The notes below the pieces were generated by a model that was not told the DNA's origin, did no database searches, and saw only the letters and a program-made list of their open reading frames with translations. A program made the position numbers and the translations under genes. Shown here piece after piece: positions 28,975 to 38,293 of a stretch of 64,000 nucleotides of DNA. This stretch comes from Candidatus Nitrosopumilus sp. GTDB taxonomy: Archaea > Thermoproteota > Nitrososphaeria > Nitrososphaerales > Nitrosopumilaceae. Numbering within the stretch: the first letter of the stretch is position 1; every line of letters begins with the position of its first letter. The DNA is taken from assembly GCA_003331425.1 (NCBI GenBank), contig QOOS01000002.1, positions 1 through 64,000 on the forward strand, written 5' to 3'.

Positions 28975-29451
28975 TTATTTTATTAATTTTCTTTTTAATG
29001 CTGTTCCACAATTCAAGCATTCTCTTCCACTTTTGAAACTAGTTTTACATCCTGGACAATAATGAATCCATTTCCCAACATCCTTAATTCCTTTTGTCAT
29101 AATTGGTGCAATGTTTAATCCAATATTTTTTGCAACATTAGAAATTGCAAAATCATCTGTAATGATTTGACCTTTTGTTTCTATTCCTAATGCAATAATT
29201 GAAACGTCTTGTTTTGATAATTGTGGAAAATCTCCTGTTTCTTTTGCTGCTTTAATTGCAGCCTGAGTTGATTGTGTGTCAGGCTCCCTAATTTTTAATC
29301 TGTTAGTTTCAAGTAGAGTTCCTAACACATCTTGATTTTTTTTGATATGTTGAATTTCATCATAAACTAGGGATGTTGTGTAACAATCTTCAGATGATCT
29401 AAATGGAACTCCTGCATAAAATGCACTAGCATCTAAAATTCTAAAATCCAA
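28975..29451 (-). CDS. nob1: Endoribonuclease Nob1
   Basis: 158 aa. An N-terminal PIN domain (RILDASAFYAGVPF, then LSKQDVSIIALGIE and ITDDFAISNVAK giving the acidic residues) precedes a C-terminal zinc ribbon (CPGCKTSFKSGRECLNCG). In archaea Nob1 trims the 3' end of 16S rRNA. It overlaps the NAD-kinase gene by 11 nt in the same direction. Confidence 0.92.
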   Translation of the reverse strand: MDFRILDASAFYAGVPFRSSEDCYTTSLVYDEIQHIKKNQDVLGTLLETNRLKIREPDTQSTQAAIKAAKETGDFPQLSKQDVSIIALGIETKGQIITDDFAISNVAKNIGLNIAPIMTKGIKDVGKWIHYCPGCKTSFKSGRECLNCGTALKRKLIK

Positions 29452-30256
29452 GTTTGCTCATTTGTCTTAAACCCCTTTTTTTCAATCTAATGAAAACTGC
29501 TGGACTTTTGTATTTTTTAATAATTATTGGTTCTTCATATCCTGCGGATTTTACAACTTGTGCATCTATTGCAATATTGCAATCATGTGAAGAAATGATT
29601 TCAATTTTTTCATCAGGTACAACTAATGATGCTAATCTGTACACAGGTGCAACTGGTGTAATGATCAAGACATCTAAACTTTCGTGTAATATTGGACCTC
29701 CTAATGAAAATGAATGGCCTGTTGAACCACTAGGTGTTGCAATAATTACTCCATCCATTTTTTGCTTTACTGTATCATTTTGAAATTTAATTTCAATTTC
29801 TGCAGTTTTTGTTAAGTTAGCTCTACTGATGTAAATTTCATTTAGTGCTGGTGGAAATTCTTTGTCTCCACATACTGCAGTAACTCTTGTTCTTTTATCT
29901 AAAAAGAAATTATCTTCTAAAATTTCATTTAATGCCTCATCAATTTCTTCAATTGTAATTTCTGCTAAAATTCCTCTATTCCCGCCAACATTGATTGTTA
30001 AAATGGGTGTCTCATTTGCTAAATTTCGAAAAACACGAAGTGTTGTTCCATCTCCACCTAATGTTACTACAAGATCTAACTTTACATTCTGAATTTCTTC
30101 TAATTCCTCCATCTGTTTTGCTCCTTCAACACTAACTGGCGAAATTGTATACACTGTTGCTTTTTTTGCTAATAATTTTTTAGCAACATCTACTGCAGCA
30201 TTTTCTGAATCTTTGTTTCCTACTTTACTTACAACGGCAACATTTTCTAGTTTCAA
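29441..30256 (-). CDS. nadK: NAD kinase
   Basis: 271 aa ATP-NAD kinase producing NADP. The GGDG motif is in VVTLGGDGTTLRVFRNLA near residue 63. NVGGNRGILAEI and the Gly-rich TPSGSTGHSFSLGGPI follow. The first 55 residues form the usual Rossmann half (VSKVGNKDSENAAVDVAKKL). Co-transcribed with nob1. Confidence 0.93.
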   Translation of the reverse strand: MKLENVAVVSKVGNKDSENAAVDVAKKLLAKKATVYTISPVSVEGAKQMEELEEIQNVKLDLVVTLGGDGTTLRVFRNLANETPILTINVGGNRGILAEITIEEIDEALNEILEDNFFLDKRTRVTAVCGDKEFPPALNEIYISRANLTKTAEIEIKFQNDTVKQKMDGVIIATPSGSTGHSFSLGGPILHESLDVLIITPVAPVYRLASLVVPDEKIEIISSHDCNIAIDAQVVKSAGYEEPIIIKKYKSPAVFIRLKKRGLRQMSKLGF

Positions 30257-30346
30257 GTAAGTTCTTTTGAATTGTATTTACATAAAAATGATATTTTTAC
30301 GCACAATTGTAAAAACAATTAAGTATGAATGTGGACTCATAGAGTT

Positions 30347-31192
30347 ATGAGTTACGCACATCCTGAAGTGTTAGTTGACACTGAATGGTTATCACAAAAC
30401 CCTCCAAATGAAAATAGAAAATTAGTTGAAGTTGATTATGATCCTGTAAATGGATATCAAAAAGGTCACATTAATGGTGCAAGTCTCATATGGTGGAAAC
30501 GTGATATCAATGATCCTGTAACTCGTGACATAATTAGCAAAAAAGAATTTGAAGCATTAATGTCTAAAAATGGAATTACTGCTGACACTGAAGTTATTCT
30601 TTATGGTGATTTCAATAATTGGTTTGCTGCTTTTGTTTTTTGGGTTTTCAAAATTTATGGACATGAAAATCTAAAGATAATGAATGGTGGAAGAAAAAAA
30701 TGGGAATTAGAAAATCGTGATTACACTACTGATGAACCACAAATCGCTTCATCACAATATGTTGCACAACCACCTGATGAGGGTTTACGTGCATATCTAT
30801 TTGATGTAAGTAGAGGAATTGGTAAAGAAGACACTGTGATGGTTGATGTACGCTCCCCTGCAGAATTTTCAGGTCAAATAACAGCTCCTCCAGAATATCC
30901 TATGGAACATGCACAAAGAGGTGGACATATTCCTGATGCAAATAATATTCCATGGGCAACTGCAGTGAATGATGCTGATGGAACATTCAAAGGAGTTGAA
31001 GAACTAAGACAAAACTATGAACCAAAAGGTGTAACTCCTGACAAAGATGTAATTTGTTATTGTCGAATTGGTGAACGTTCATCACACAGTTGGTTTGTTT
31101 TAAAATATTTACTTGGATATCCAAAGGTAAGAAACTATGATGGCTCCTGGACTGAATGGGGTAACATGATAGGAAACCCTGTGGAAAAATAA
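30347..31192 (+). CDS. Two-domain rhodanese (thiosulfate/3-mercaptopyruvate sulfurtransferase)
   Basis: 281 aa from ATG 30347; the track start 18 nt earlier is less likely. Two rhodanese domains are present. The N-terminal one is inactive at the usual Cys position (VILYGDFNNWFAAF), while the C-terminal one carries the active loop CRIGERSS near residue 241. Such enzymes move sulfane sulfur to cyanide, thiols or cofactors. It is followed by a small hypothetical gene and a ferredoxin, which may form a sulfur or Fe-S related group. Confidence 0.88.
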   Translation: MSYAHPEVLVDTEWLSQNPPNENRKLVEVDYDPVNGYQKGHINGASLIWWKRDINDPVTRDIISKKEFEALMSKNGITADTEVILYGDFNNWFAAFVFWVFKIYGHENLKIMNGGRKKWELENRDYTTDEPQIASSQYVAQPPDEGLRAYLFDVSRGIGKEDTVMVDVRSPAEFSGQITAPPEYPMEHAQRGGHIPDANNIPWATAVNDADGTFKGVEELRQNYEPKGVTPDKDVICYCRIGERSSHSWFVLKYLLGYPKVRNYDGSWTEWGNMIGNPVEK

Positions 31193-31193
31193 A

Positions 31194-31505
31194 TTGCTTT
31201 TAGATCTACCTATTCTTGAAAAAGGATCTTTTTATTTTATAAAAGATGGAAATTCTGCAATAATTTTAGAAGATAAAACCAAACGAGGCTTGGAAATTAA
31301 AGAGACCTCTACTGACGAAACTCTCAAAGTTAAGGCTGATAAGGGAATGATTCATGATATGGATGGAATTGGACACTGGGTTCCGATTCGATGGTACTTT
31401 TCTAAAGATTCCTATGAACTATCTGATGTTCAACTTCATGCAAATGCTATGGATAAAAAATATACTGAATTAAGGGAATTAACTTGTCCTCAAGATGATG
31501 ACTGA
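31194..31505 (+). CDS. Hypothetical protein downstream of the sulfurtransferase
   Basis: 103 aa from TTG 31194, 1 nt after the sulfurtransferase stop, so probably coupled. The sequence is beta-rich (FYFIKDGNSAIILEDKTKRG), with one late Cys (ELTCPQDDD). No family is recognised. Its conserved-looking acidic/aromatic profile and tight spacing suggest a real gene linked to its neighbour. Confidence 0.6.
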   Translation: MLLDLPILEKGSFYFIKDGNSAIILEDKTKRGLEIKETSTDETLKVKADKGMIHDMDGIGHWVPIRWYFSKDSYELSDVQLHANAMDKKYTELRELTCPQDDD

Positions 31506-31541
31506 TAACGTTTTTAACTAAATTCTACTCACAAAAAACAG

Positions 31542-32489
31542 ATGTCATTACTTTTAAAAGATCGGGTCTGGTCAATGGAAGCCCCAACGGCAAAACGTGG
31601 AGTATACCCATTACATGGTTTTAAACTTGGATTATACAGATTACCAATAGTATTAGAGGAACCAAATGAAATTAAATCCGTCCATGATGGTTTGAAAAAA
31701 GCATTTGAAATGGATATGTATGCAGATAGAATTTACGCTACATATCGTTGGAAAGAACAAAACATGGAAGATCCTGATGAAAAAGGATACGAAGAAGTTG
31801 ATTTATCTGTAACAGTAGAAATTGTCACCGGTGAAGTTGTTGATATAATTTATCAGGTATTTCCAATTGAGAAATTTGGAGATCCTAATTGGGTTAAAGA
31901 TTATAGAAAGAAAGCAGACCATTTTGCAAAAATGGTAATTGATACTATTTTGAGAAATACAATTTTGGCAGATAAGATGATTTCTTATTTAGCAAAAAGT
32001 GAAAAGATTCCTGAACTAAATGCAATTCAAAGATTAGAGGAACTAACTCCTTTGGCAAAAATTGTTCTTGGTGCAAAACCAAAACCAATTGAAGCAACAG
32101 ATGAAGAAGAAGAAGAAGATGATGCATCTATTGAAATTCCAGATGGTGCAAAACCTGGACCAATTGACGTTGAGTATAAATCAAAAATGAAACAATCTGC
32201 TGTTTATGAAGCTGCAGAACATACCATCAAAACCTGGGGTCGTAAAGGTACCAGTAATGGAATAATGGGTATCTGGGGAGAATTTGTTTCAGTAGATTAT
32301 GATATTTGTGTTGCAGATGGTGGATGTATAGAAGCTTGTCCTGTTGCAGTTTACGAATGGTTTGATTCTCCAGGAAACCCTGCATCTGATAAAAAACCAT
32401 TGATGTCTAAAGAACCTGATTGTATTTTCTGTCTTGCATGTGAAGGTGTTTGTCCTCCTCAAGCAATCAAAATTTATGAACAAAAATAA
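31542..32489 (+). CDS. Dicluster ferredoxin with long N-terminal extension (Sulfolobus-type ferredoxin domain)
   Basis: 315 aa. Residues 1-210 are a soluble domain of unknown type (DRVWSMEAPTAKRGVYPLHG) with a very acidic linker (ATDEEEEEDD). The C-terminal 100 residues match the archaeal zinc-type ferredoxin: CVADGGCIEACPV and CIFCLACEGVCPP for two Fe-S clusters. It could accept electrons from the 2-oxoacid:ferredoxin oxidoreductase encoded earlier. The unusually long extension suggests a dedicated partner. Confidence 0.82.
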   Translation: MSLLLKDRVWSMEAPTAKRGVYPLHGFKLGLYRLPIVLEEPNEIKSVHDGLKKAFEMDMYADRIYATYRWKEQNMEDPDEKGYEEVDLSVTVEIVTGEVVDIIYQVFPIEKFGDPNWVKDYRKKADHFAKMVIDTILRNTILADKMISYLAKSEKIPELNAIQRLEELTPLAKIVLGAKPKPIEATDEEEEEDDASIEIPDGAKPGPIDVEYKSKMKQSAVYEAAEHTIKTWGRKGTSNGIMGIWGEFVSVDYDICVADGGCIEACPVAVYEWFDSPGNPASDKKPLMSKEPDCIFCLACEGVCPPQAIKIYEQK

Positions 32490-32540
32490 TTGCATTTATT
32501 GCAACTATAAATATCGACTAATACTTTTGAGCAGCTAAAG

Positions 32541-34607
32541 ATGGCTGGAAATCCTTTCACACAACTAGTCTTTGATCTATTCATAATTTCAGCTATTTTG
32601 ATTACTGCATATACTTGCAATTTTTACTATCTTGTTTTACTTGCAAACAAACGAAATAAACCAACTGAAACTGTTGATTTGGGAACCCCTTCTGTAACAA
32701 TTCAACTTCCAATTTACAATGAAAAGTATGTTGCAAAACGACTAGTAGATTCTGTATGTAATTTGGACTACCCAAAAAATCAAATGAATATTATGGTTTT
32801 AGATGATTCTGATGATGACACTGTTGATTTACTAGAAAAAACTGTAAACTATTACAAAACACAAGGATTCCAAATTGAACATATTAGACGTGGAACAAGA
32901 AAGGGGTACAAAGCAGGTGCTCTCAAATATGCAATGCAAATTACTGACACTGAACTTGTAGCAATATTTGATGCAGATTTTATCCCTCCCACATGGTTTC
33001 TTAAAAAAGCAATTCCTCATTTTTCAAAATCAAACATTGGTTTGATTCAATGTCGTTGGGGTCATGTAAATGAAAATTATTCCACTATCACAAAAGTACA
33101 AGCTCTAAGTCTTGATTTTCATTTTCTAATTGAACAAAAGGCAAAAAGTGACTCTCATTTGTTTATGAATTTTAATGGTACTGCTGGAATTTGGAAACGT
33201 GATTGCATTGAAGATGCAGGTGGTTGGCATACTGCAACTTTAGTTGAAGATCTTGACTTGAGTTATAGAGCACAGATGAAGGGATGGAAATGTGTATTCT
33301 TACCTGATATTGTAGTTGATGCAGAACTTCCTGCTCAAATGAATGCTGCTAAAAGACAACAATTTCGATGGGCAAAAGGCTCAATTCAATGTGCTACAAA
33401 ACTACTTTTTGATATTACTGCAAAACGTAAAATTTCTGTTGAAACTAAAGTACAGGCATTTGTTCAATTAACTCGCCATATTGTTTACCCCTTGATGTTA
33501 ATTCAATTTTTGGCATTACCGATACTTTTAGCTGGTCAAGTTAATCTTTATGTTGTAAGTTTTCTACCTATCATTACCTTTGCAACTTATCTTGCAATGG
33601 GTCCTGGTGCATACATTTTGATTATTCAAAATATGTATGGGAAATCGTGGAAGTCTAAAGCAAAGTTGTTGCCTGCATTATTGGTTTACAATGCCGGAAT
33701 GTCTGTAAATAACACTGTTGCAGTTTTTGATGCTGTATTTGGTAGAAAAAATGAATTCCTTCGAACTCCAAAATATGGTATAATCAAAAAAGAAGATGAT
33801 TGGAAAGGAAAGGCATACAATCTACCTTTTACACAAACAACTCTTTTGGAAATATTTTTTGGTGTTTATGGTGTACTTGCAATTTTCATTTCAATATTCT
33901 CAAATAATCCTGTATTTGTTCCAATTATTGCAATTCAAACTATTGGATTTTTCTTTATTGCATACATGAGCCTATCTCATACTCGATTTAAAAGAAATAA
34001 ATCAAGTGAACAACGTAAAATGACGAAGAAAGAGAAAATGGCAAATACTGTTTACAAACTATCAATGGTTGGAATTTTGGGATTGATAATTTTTGGTGGA
34101 TTTATGGCAATCAATGGATATAATTCAGATATCTATCCGTTAGATAGAATCCGAGGTCATTTTGATGGAATTATAGGTTCATCAGATCCAGAAGTAATTC
34201 GTGCACATCTAATTGCAATTCAATTAGATATGGAACCATTATTGGAAAAACTGCCTGAAACCACTGATACTCACAGTCAAATAATTTCTAAAAACCCTGT
34301 ATGGATTTTTGCAACTGAATCAACAAACTTCATTAGAATTCAAAATAATGTGGATGCCATGCTTGTAAGTGTTAATGAGATTTCTGCAATTCCGCCAAAC
34401 AATTCAGCATATCACACAGGGATGATGGATATTAACAACAGAGCCGATTTACTCCGACAAAATATTATGGATGCAACACCATACATGTACGTCAGTCTTG
34501 CAAATGTATTTTCTAGTATTATTTGGATTGCAGTAATAATTGGAATCTTTTCTGCACTAAAGCGAAAGAGAACACAACTCAAAGAATCTGATTCAATCGG
34601 TGTCTAG
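32541..34607 (+). CDS. Membrane glycosyltransferase, family 2 (cellulose-synthase-like)
   Basis: 688 aa. After an N-terminal membrane helix the GT2 domain has VLDDSDDDTVDLL, the DxD-like FDADFIPPTWF, the catalytic EDLDLSYRAQMKGW and QQFRWAKGS (QxxRW). These are the processive beta-glycosyltransferase signatures. Several membrane helices follow (about 315-560). A further soluble region and one last helix at the C-terminus are extra. It probably makes a surface polysaccharide; the sugar is unknown. Its stop overlaps the convergent coiled-coil gene by 4 nt. Confidence 0.87.
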   Translation: MAGNPFTQLVFDLFIISAILITAYTCNFYYLVLLANKRNKPTETVDLGTPSVTIQLPIYNEKYVAKRLVDSVCNLDYPKNQMNIMVLDDSDDDTVDLLEKTVNYYKTQGFQIEHIRRGTRKGYKAGALKYAMQITDTELVAIFDADFIPPTWFLKKAIPHFSKSNIGLIQCRWGHVNENYSTITKVQALSLDFHFLIEQKAKSDSHLFMNFNGTAGIWKRDCIEDAGGWHTATLVEDLDLSYRAQMKGWKCVFLPDIVVDAELPAQMNAAKRQQFRWAKGSIQCATKLLFDITAKRKISVETKVQAFVQLTRHIVYPLMLIQFLALPILLAGQVNLYVVSFLPIITFATYLAMGPGAYILIIQNMYGKSWKSKAKLLPALLVYNAGMSVNNTVAVFDAVFGRKNEFLRTPKYGIIKKEDDWKGKAYNLPFTQTTLLEIFFGVYGVLAIFISIFSNNPVFVPIIAIQTIGFFFIAYMSLSHTRFKRNKSSEQRKMTKKEKMANTVYKLSMVGILGLIIFGGFMAINGYNSDIYPLDRIRGHFDGIIGSSDPEVIRAHLIAIQLDMEPLLEKLPETTDTHSQIISKNPVWIFATESTNFIRIQNNVDAMLVSVNEISAIPPNNSAYHTGMMDINNRADLLRQNIMDATPYMYVSLANVFSSIIWIAVIIGIFSALKRKRTQLKESDSIGV

Positions 34608-36109
34608 GAAATATTTAGATCATTTCTAATTTCATCTACTGCTCTAATTCCGTAGATGTCTCTTACTTGCTGAATTCTAATTGATTCTTTTAACATGTCT
34701 CTGCCAATAGCATTTGTTAAAATTGAATAGACGTCGCTAAATCTGATTTCCCATTTATCTGCACAATCTAGCATTTTACTAACTGCCCATTGCCTCATTT
34801 CATGAGGTAAAGGTATTTTTTCATCTGATTCATTTGAAATTTTATCAAATAAATTAATAATTTCAGTTGTAAGTTTTGCCATCTTTTCAATATCTTTTGC
34901 ATCTCCGTACTTTGATTCTGTATTCATCCTAATGTTTGATTGATACTCTGATAGTTTTAGTAGGGCCATAATTTCTTTTGAGGAATCACTGGAAGCCTTG
35001 TTTGTAACATTTCTAACTGATTGTATTTCTTCAAAGAGTTTCTCAGATTTTTTATGGAATTCTTCAGTAGATGCCTCTTGTCTCTTTAATGTGTCAGATA
35101 CTGAAACAATTTTTTGTTCGATATTGTTTGTTTTATCATAAACATTGGATTTGAAATTTGAGAAATCCTCTTGAACTGCTTTTAGATTTTCACCTACAAA
35201 TGCTGTGGAGTCAGCTCTTTTTGCTAATGAACTGATTTCAGTTTCAATAGTGTCGATTTTGCCTCCTAATTCTCTAATTGATTCTAGGCTAATTGCATCA
35301 CTAGAGTTTACAGTTGATGACACTGTTTCAAATTGTTGTTTGAGGCCATCTATTACGCCTCCCAATGAATCAATTTTTGAGGCTTTTGATGAAATTGCAT
35401 CAATTGAAATTTTGATTGCTTCTAATTCTGCATTTACAGTTGATGCATCTGTTACTCCTTCAATTATTTTCTCAAATTCTTGTTTTAGACTTTCAACGAC
35501 CTGGGTACTTGTATTGATATTATCTGTTTTTCCAGAAATTTCTTCAATATTTTCTTTGAGTTTATTCATCTCTGAACTAATTTCCAAAAATGAATTTGTT
35601 TTGCCAGAAACTTCTCTCAAATCATCTCTAACTTCATCAATTCTCTGAGCAATTTTTATGATCATTTGAGAATTATTTGAAATTGAATTCATACTGTCCT
35701 CAACTTTTTGAGATATTTCTTGAGTTTTTGATTTCTTTTGTACTTCTGAAATTTTATTTAATTCATTTTCTAGTTTATCTGTTTGATTGTTTATTTTATT
35801 AATTAAATTAGATTGTGTTCTGACTTGATTTAATCCTGCATACAATTTTTGAGTATCATCTTCTATTATGTTGATTTGTTTTGATTGTTTTTGGATGTGT
35901 TCTAATGTTGATGTTAATGTGTCAATCATTCCTTTCATAGAAACTAGAACTTTTTGATTTTCCCCGAAAATTTTTGACATTACTTTGATTTCTTTTTGTA
36001 GTGCTTTATTGGAGTCTGAAACTGATGAAACTTTCTTTAATACGGATGCGGGGCTAGGTTGTCTCTTGATTGGTTTTACTACTTTTTTCTTACTTGTTTT
36101 AGAAACCAT
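34604..36109 (-). CDS. Long coiled-coil protein, unknown function
   Basis: 501 aa. A basic N-terminal tail (KTSKKKVVKPIKRQPSPAS) leads into about 380 residues of near-continuous heptad sequence rich in Ser, Asn, Ile and Leu. It contains repeats of the type EISGKTDNINTS / REVSGKTNSFLE / ISSKASKIDSLG. A compact C-terminal part (PHEMRQWAVSKMLDCADKW, then a final helix) ends it. The coils recall chemoreceptor or structural filament proteins, but no HAMP or membrane helix is visible. It could be a scaffold or nucleoid/cell-shape protein. Confidence 0.7.
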   Translation of the reverse strand: MVSKTSKKKVVKPIKRQPSPASVLKKVSSVSDSNKALQKEIKVMSKIFGENQKVLVSMKGMIDTLTSTLEHIQKQSKQINIIEDDTQKLYAGLNQVRTQSNLINKINNQTDKLENELNKISEVQKKSKTQEISQKVEDSMNSISNNSQMIIKIAQRIDEVRDDLREVSGKTNSFLEISSEMNKLKENIEEISGKTDNINTSTQVVESLKQEFEKIIEGVTDASTVNAELEAIKISIDAISSKASKIDSLGGVIDGLKQQFETVSSTVNSSDAISLESIRELGGKIDTIETEISSLAKRADSTAFVGENLKAVQEDFSNFKSNVYDKTNNIEQKIVSVSDTLKRQEASTEEFHKKSEKLFEEIQSVRNVTNKASSDSSKEIMALLKLSEYQSNIRMNTESKYGDAKDIEKMAKLTTEIINLFDKISNESDEKIPLPHEMRQWAVSKMLDCADKWEIRFSDVYSILTNAIGRDMLKESIRIQQVRDIYGIRAVDEIRNDLNIS

Positions 36110-36171
36110 ATATCATGAATTAAGAAACTAGGAATAAAAAAAGTTAGGTGTAAAATAAAAAATGTAAAGAG

Positions 36172-36279
36172 TCACTTGTTTACAACTTCTGGTTCGTGAA
36201 GGAGTTCGTGAAACGTCTTTTCAGCAAGACCGTTTGTTGTCTCGATGAATCCTCTTGCACAATATTCGCATTGAATCAT
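36172..36279 (-). CDS. 35-aa CxxC microprotein
   Basis: An ORF too short for the track. ATG is at 36277-36279 and the TGA stop at 36172-36174. The peptide begins IQCEYCARGFIETTNGLAEK and is mostly helical after that. One CxxC pair could bind half a zinc site, suggesting a dimer. A perfect 16-bp palindrome lies between its TATA-like TAAATATTAATA and the ATG, pointing to transcriptional control. Function unknown. Confidence 0.65.
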   Translation of the reverse strand: MIQCEYCARGFIETTNGLAEKTFHELLHEPEVVNK

Positions 36280-36286
36280 ATAGTAC

Positions 36287-36302
36287 AGTACGGTACCGTA
36301 CT
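36287..36302. promoter_or_regulatory. 16-bp perfect palindrome, operator candidate
   Basis: AGTACGGTACCGTACT reads the same on both strands. It lies 8 nt before the ATG of the CxxC microprotein and directly after its TATA-like element. This places it over the expected transcription start, where a bound protein would block transcription. Confidence 0.6.
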
Positions 36303-36336
36303 ATTAATATTTAGGTTATCTTGATGTAACCAAAAA

Positions 36337-36406
36337 TGCAGTCAGTTACCCCAGGTCATATCTCTTCATCTTAATCCTAATCTGCTGACCTACTCATCAC
36401 TCTGCA
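36337..36406 (-). ncRNA. Candidate C/D-box sRNA (2'-O-methylation guide)
   Basis: On the minus strand the 70-nt segment reads TGCAG-A-GTGATGA at its 5' end and CTGA-CTGCA at its 3' end. That gives a perfect C box (RTGATGA), a perfect D box (CTGA) and a 5-bp terminal stem, 48 nt apart. A C'-like AGATGA lies in the middle; D' is degenerate. This is the layout of archaeal C/D guides. The target rRNA or tRNA site was not identified. It lies between the microprotein and the antiporter genes. Confidence 0.55.
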
Positions 36407-36543
36407 GTTTTACTAAGATAACTAGGCATAAAGAAGTTTCAAATTGCTAATCTTTTGATAATCATTTTTTTGATCTTTTGCCAATTTTTTTTCTAAATTT
36501 TAATCACGTAATCACTTTTTAATGAAATTTGTTCAGTGATATT

Positions 36544-37872
36544 ATGCAAAATCTTTCATTGCAATTGGATTCTAGTACAATTCAAAATTCTCTAAATTCT
36601 ACTGTTAACACTTTGATTGAACAAGTTACCCCCGAATTACCCCATACAAGTTTTGTAACTGATTTAGCTTTTATCATGATTATCGGTTCTATTGTCACAC
36701 TTGCGTTTTTCAAAATTAGACAACCTTTGATAATTGGATATCTGTTTGCAGGAATGCTACTTGGTCCATTGTCTCCTCTTTGGACTTGGCTTTTGCCTGA
36801 AAATAATTCCCCGTCTGAAATGTTAGATGGTGTTGGAATTTTATCAGATATTTCTGCGTTGCATTTGTTTTCAGAAATTGGTGTAATTTTGTTATTGTTT
36901 GTTATTGGAATTGAATTTCCATATGCAAAGATCAAATCTATTGGAAAAGTATCTGTTGGTGTAGGTACACTGGGACTATTTTCTACATTAGGTGTTTTGT
37001 TTTATGCTTCAACTGCACTTGGTTTACAATTTATGGATGCATTGTTTATTTCAGCAGCTTTATCAATTTCTAGTACTGCCATTATTGTTAAAATTTTAGA
37101 AGAGATGGGGAAAATCAAAAAAGAATCATCCATTCTTGTTTTAGGTATTTTGATTGTCGAAGACGTAATTGCTGTGATTTTAATTTCTACTCTACAATCT
37201 GTTGCTTTAGTTGGATCTGTATCTATAGAATCCATCGTAGTAGTTGTATTAGTTGCAATTGGGCTTATTGTTGGAACCTTTACTATTGGAACCAGAATAG
37301 TTCCTGGTTTAATTGATAGAGTTGCAGCTGCTGAAAATCGTGAAATTTTACTCCTAAGTGTTCTTGGTGTGTGCTTTGGCTATGCTTTGTTGGCAAATAT
37401 TGTTGGATTGTCCGTTGCAATTGGTGCCTTTTTAGCTGGTGTATTGGTAGCAGAATCAAAATCTGCTGAAGTTGCAAAATTGCTTTCCAGTCCAATCAAA
37501 GATATGTTTGTGGCCATATTTTTCATATCTGTAGGTGCTTTGATGGATGTTTCACAACTTGAAAATTATATTTTTATTGCAATTGCTCTGATTGCTGTTG
37601 CTACTGGTATGAAATTTGGTGGTAACATGTTGGGTAATTTTATCTTCCGACAAAAACGTGGAAAAGCACTTCGTTCAGCATTTACATTAGCAGCTCCTCG
37701 TGGTGAATTCTCAATTGTAATTGTAAAAGTTGGAGTTGATATTGGTGCAGTATCTGCATTCTTGTTCCCTCTAGTTGGTATTATATCGATAATTACTGCA
37801 TTCATTTCCCCATTCTTGGTTAAAGCAAGTGATAGAATTGTTCCTGCATTGGAGGAAAAAGAGGATGTCTGA
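36544..37872 (+). CDS. Cation:proton antiporter, CPA2 (KefB/NapA-like) family
   Basis: 442 aa from ATG 36544; TTG 36529 in the track is also possible. About 12 membrane helices. Typical segments are PLIIGYLFAGMLLGPLSPL, HLFSEIGVILLLFVIGIEF and LSISSTAIIVKILEE. LAPRG-type sequence (FTLAAPRGEFSIVIVKVG) lies late. No C-terminal TrkA-N domain is present. It exchanges Na+ or K+ for protons across the membrane. A small gene follows with 8-nt overlap. Confidence 0.88.
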   Translation: MQNLSLQLDSSTIQNSLNSTVNTLIEQVTPELPHTSFVTDLAFIMIIGSIVTLAFFKIRQPLIIGYLFAGMLLGPLSPLWTWLLPENNSPSEMLDGVGILSDISALHLFSEIGVILLLFVIGIEFPYAKIKSIGKVSVGVGTLGLFSTLGVLFYASTALGLQFMDALFISAALSISSTAIIVKILEEMGKIKKESSILVLGILIVEDVIAVILISTLQSVALVGSVSIESIVVVVLVAIGLIVGTFTIGTRIVPGLIDRVAAAENREILLLSVLGVCFGYALLANIVGLSVAIGAFLAGVLVAESKSAEVAKLLSSPIKDMFVAIFFISVGALMDVSQLENYIFIAIALIAVATGMKFGGNMLGNFIFRQKRGKALRSAFTLAAPRGEFSIVIVKVGVDIGAVSAFLFPLVGIISIITAFISPFLVKASDRIVPALEEKEDV

Positions 37873-38293
37873 TGAATTACAAAAAATGTTAGACAGTGTT
37901 CATGATGGTATTACTACTTTTGATTTTGAGGGAAAAGAAACTCCATGTATTGTAATTGACGAAGAAAAATATGGTTTGATTCGTGCAAAAATTGAGGGTC
38001 AATCTTTTTCTGTTAACACTGATCTAAATATTTTACAAGATGGATTGGGAAATGTATTTGTAGAAATTGTTTTGACTTTTTCAGTAGGTAATATTTCAGA
38101 AAAGTTTCTTGTTAACGGAAAAACTGATTTGAGCTTTTTTGAAGTTTTAGCAAATACATCCATGCTTGTACTTAATTCACCTGAATCAAGATACGGTCAA
38201 GATAATGTCATTGCAATTCAATTACCTAGACCTGAAAAGGCTCATGATGCACTTGAAATCATAAAAAATGCATTAATTCCTAAAAATCAATAG
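37865..38293 (+). CDS. Hypothetical protein coupled to the antiporter gene
   Basis: 142 aa from ATG 37865, overlapping the antiporter stop by 8 nt. The track start at 37829 lies within the antiporter. The protein is soluble, alternating strands and helices (NVFVEIVLTFSVGNISEKFLVNG, ending in PEKAHDALEIIKNAL). It might regulate the antiporter, but nothing more than coupling supports this. Its TAG stop touches the tRNA-Gly-like repeat that opens the following island. Confidence 0.6.
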   Translation: MSDELQKMLDSVHDGITTFDFEGKETPCIVIDEEKYGLIRAKIEGQSFSVNTDLNILQDGLGNVFVEIVLTFSVGNISEKFLVNGKTDLSFFEVLANTSMLVLNSPESRYGQDNVIAIQLPRPEKAHDALEIIKNALIPKNQ

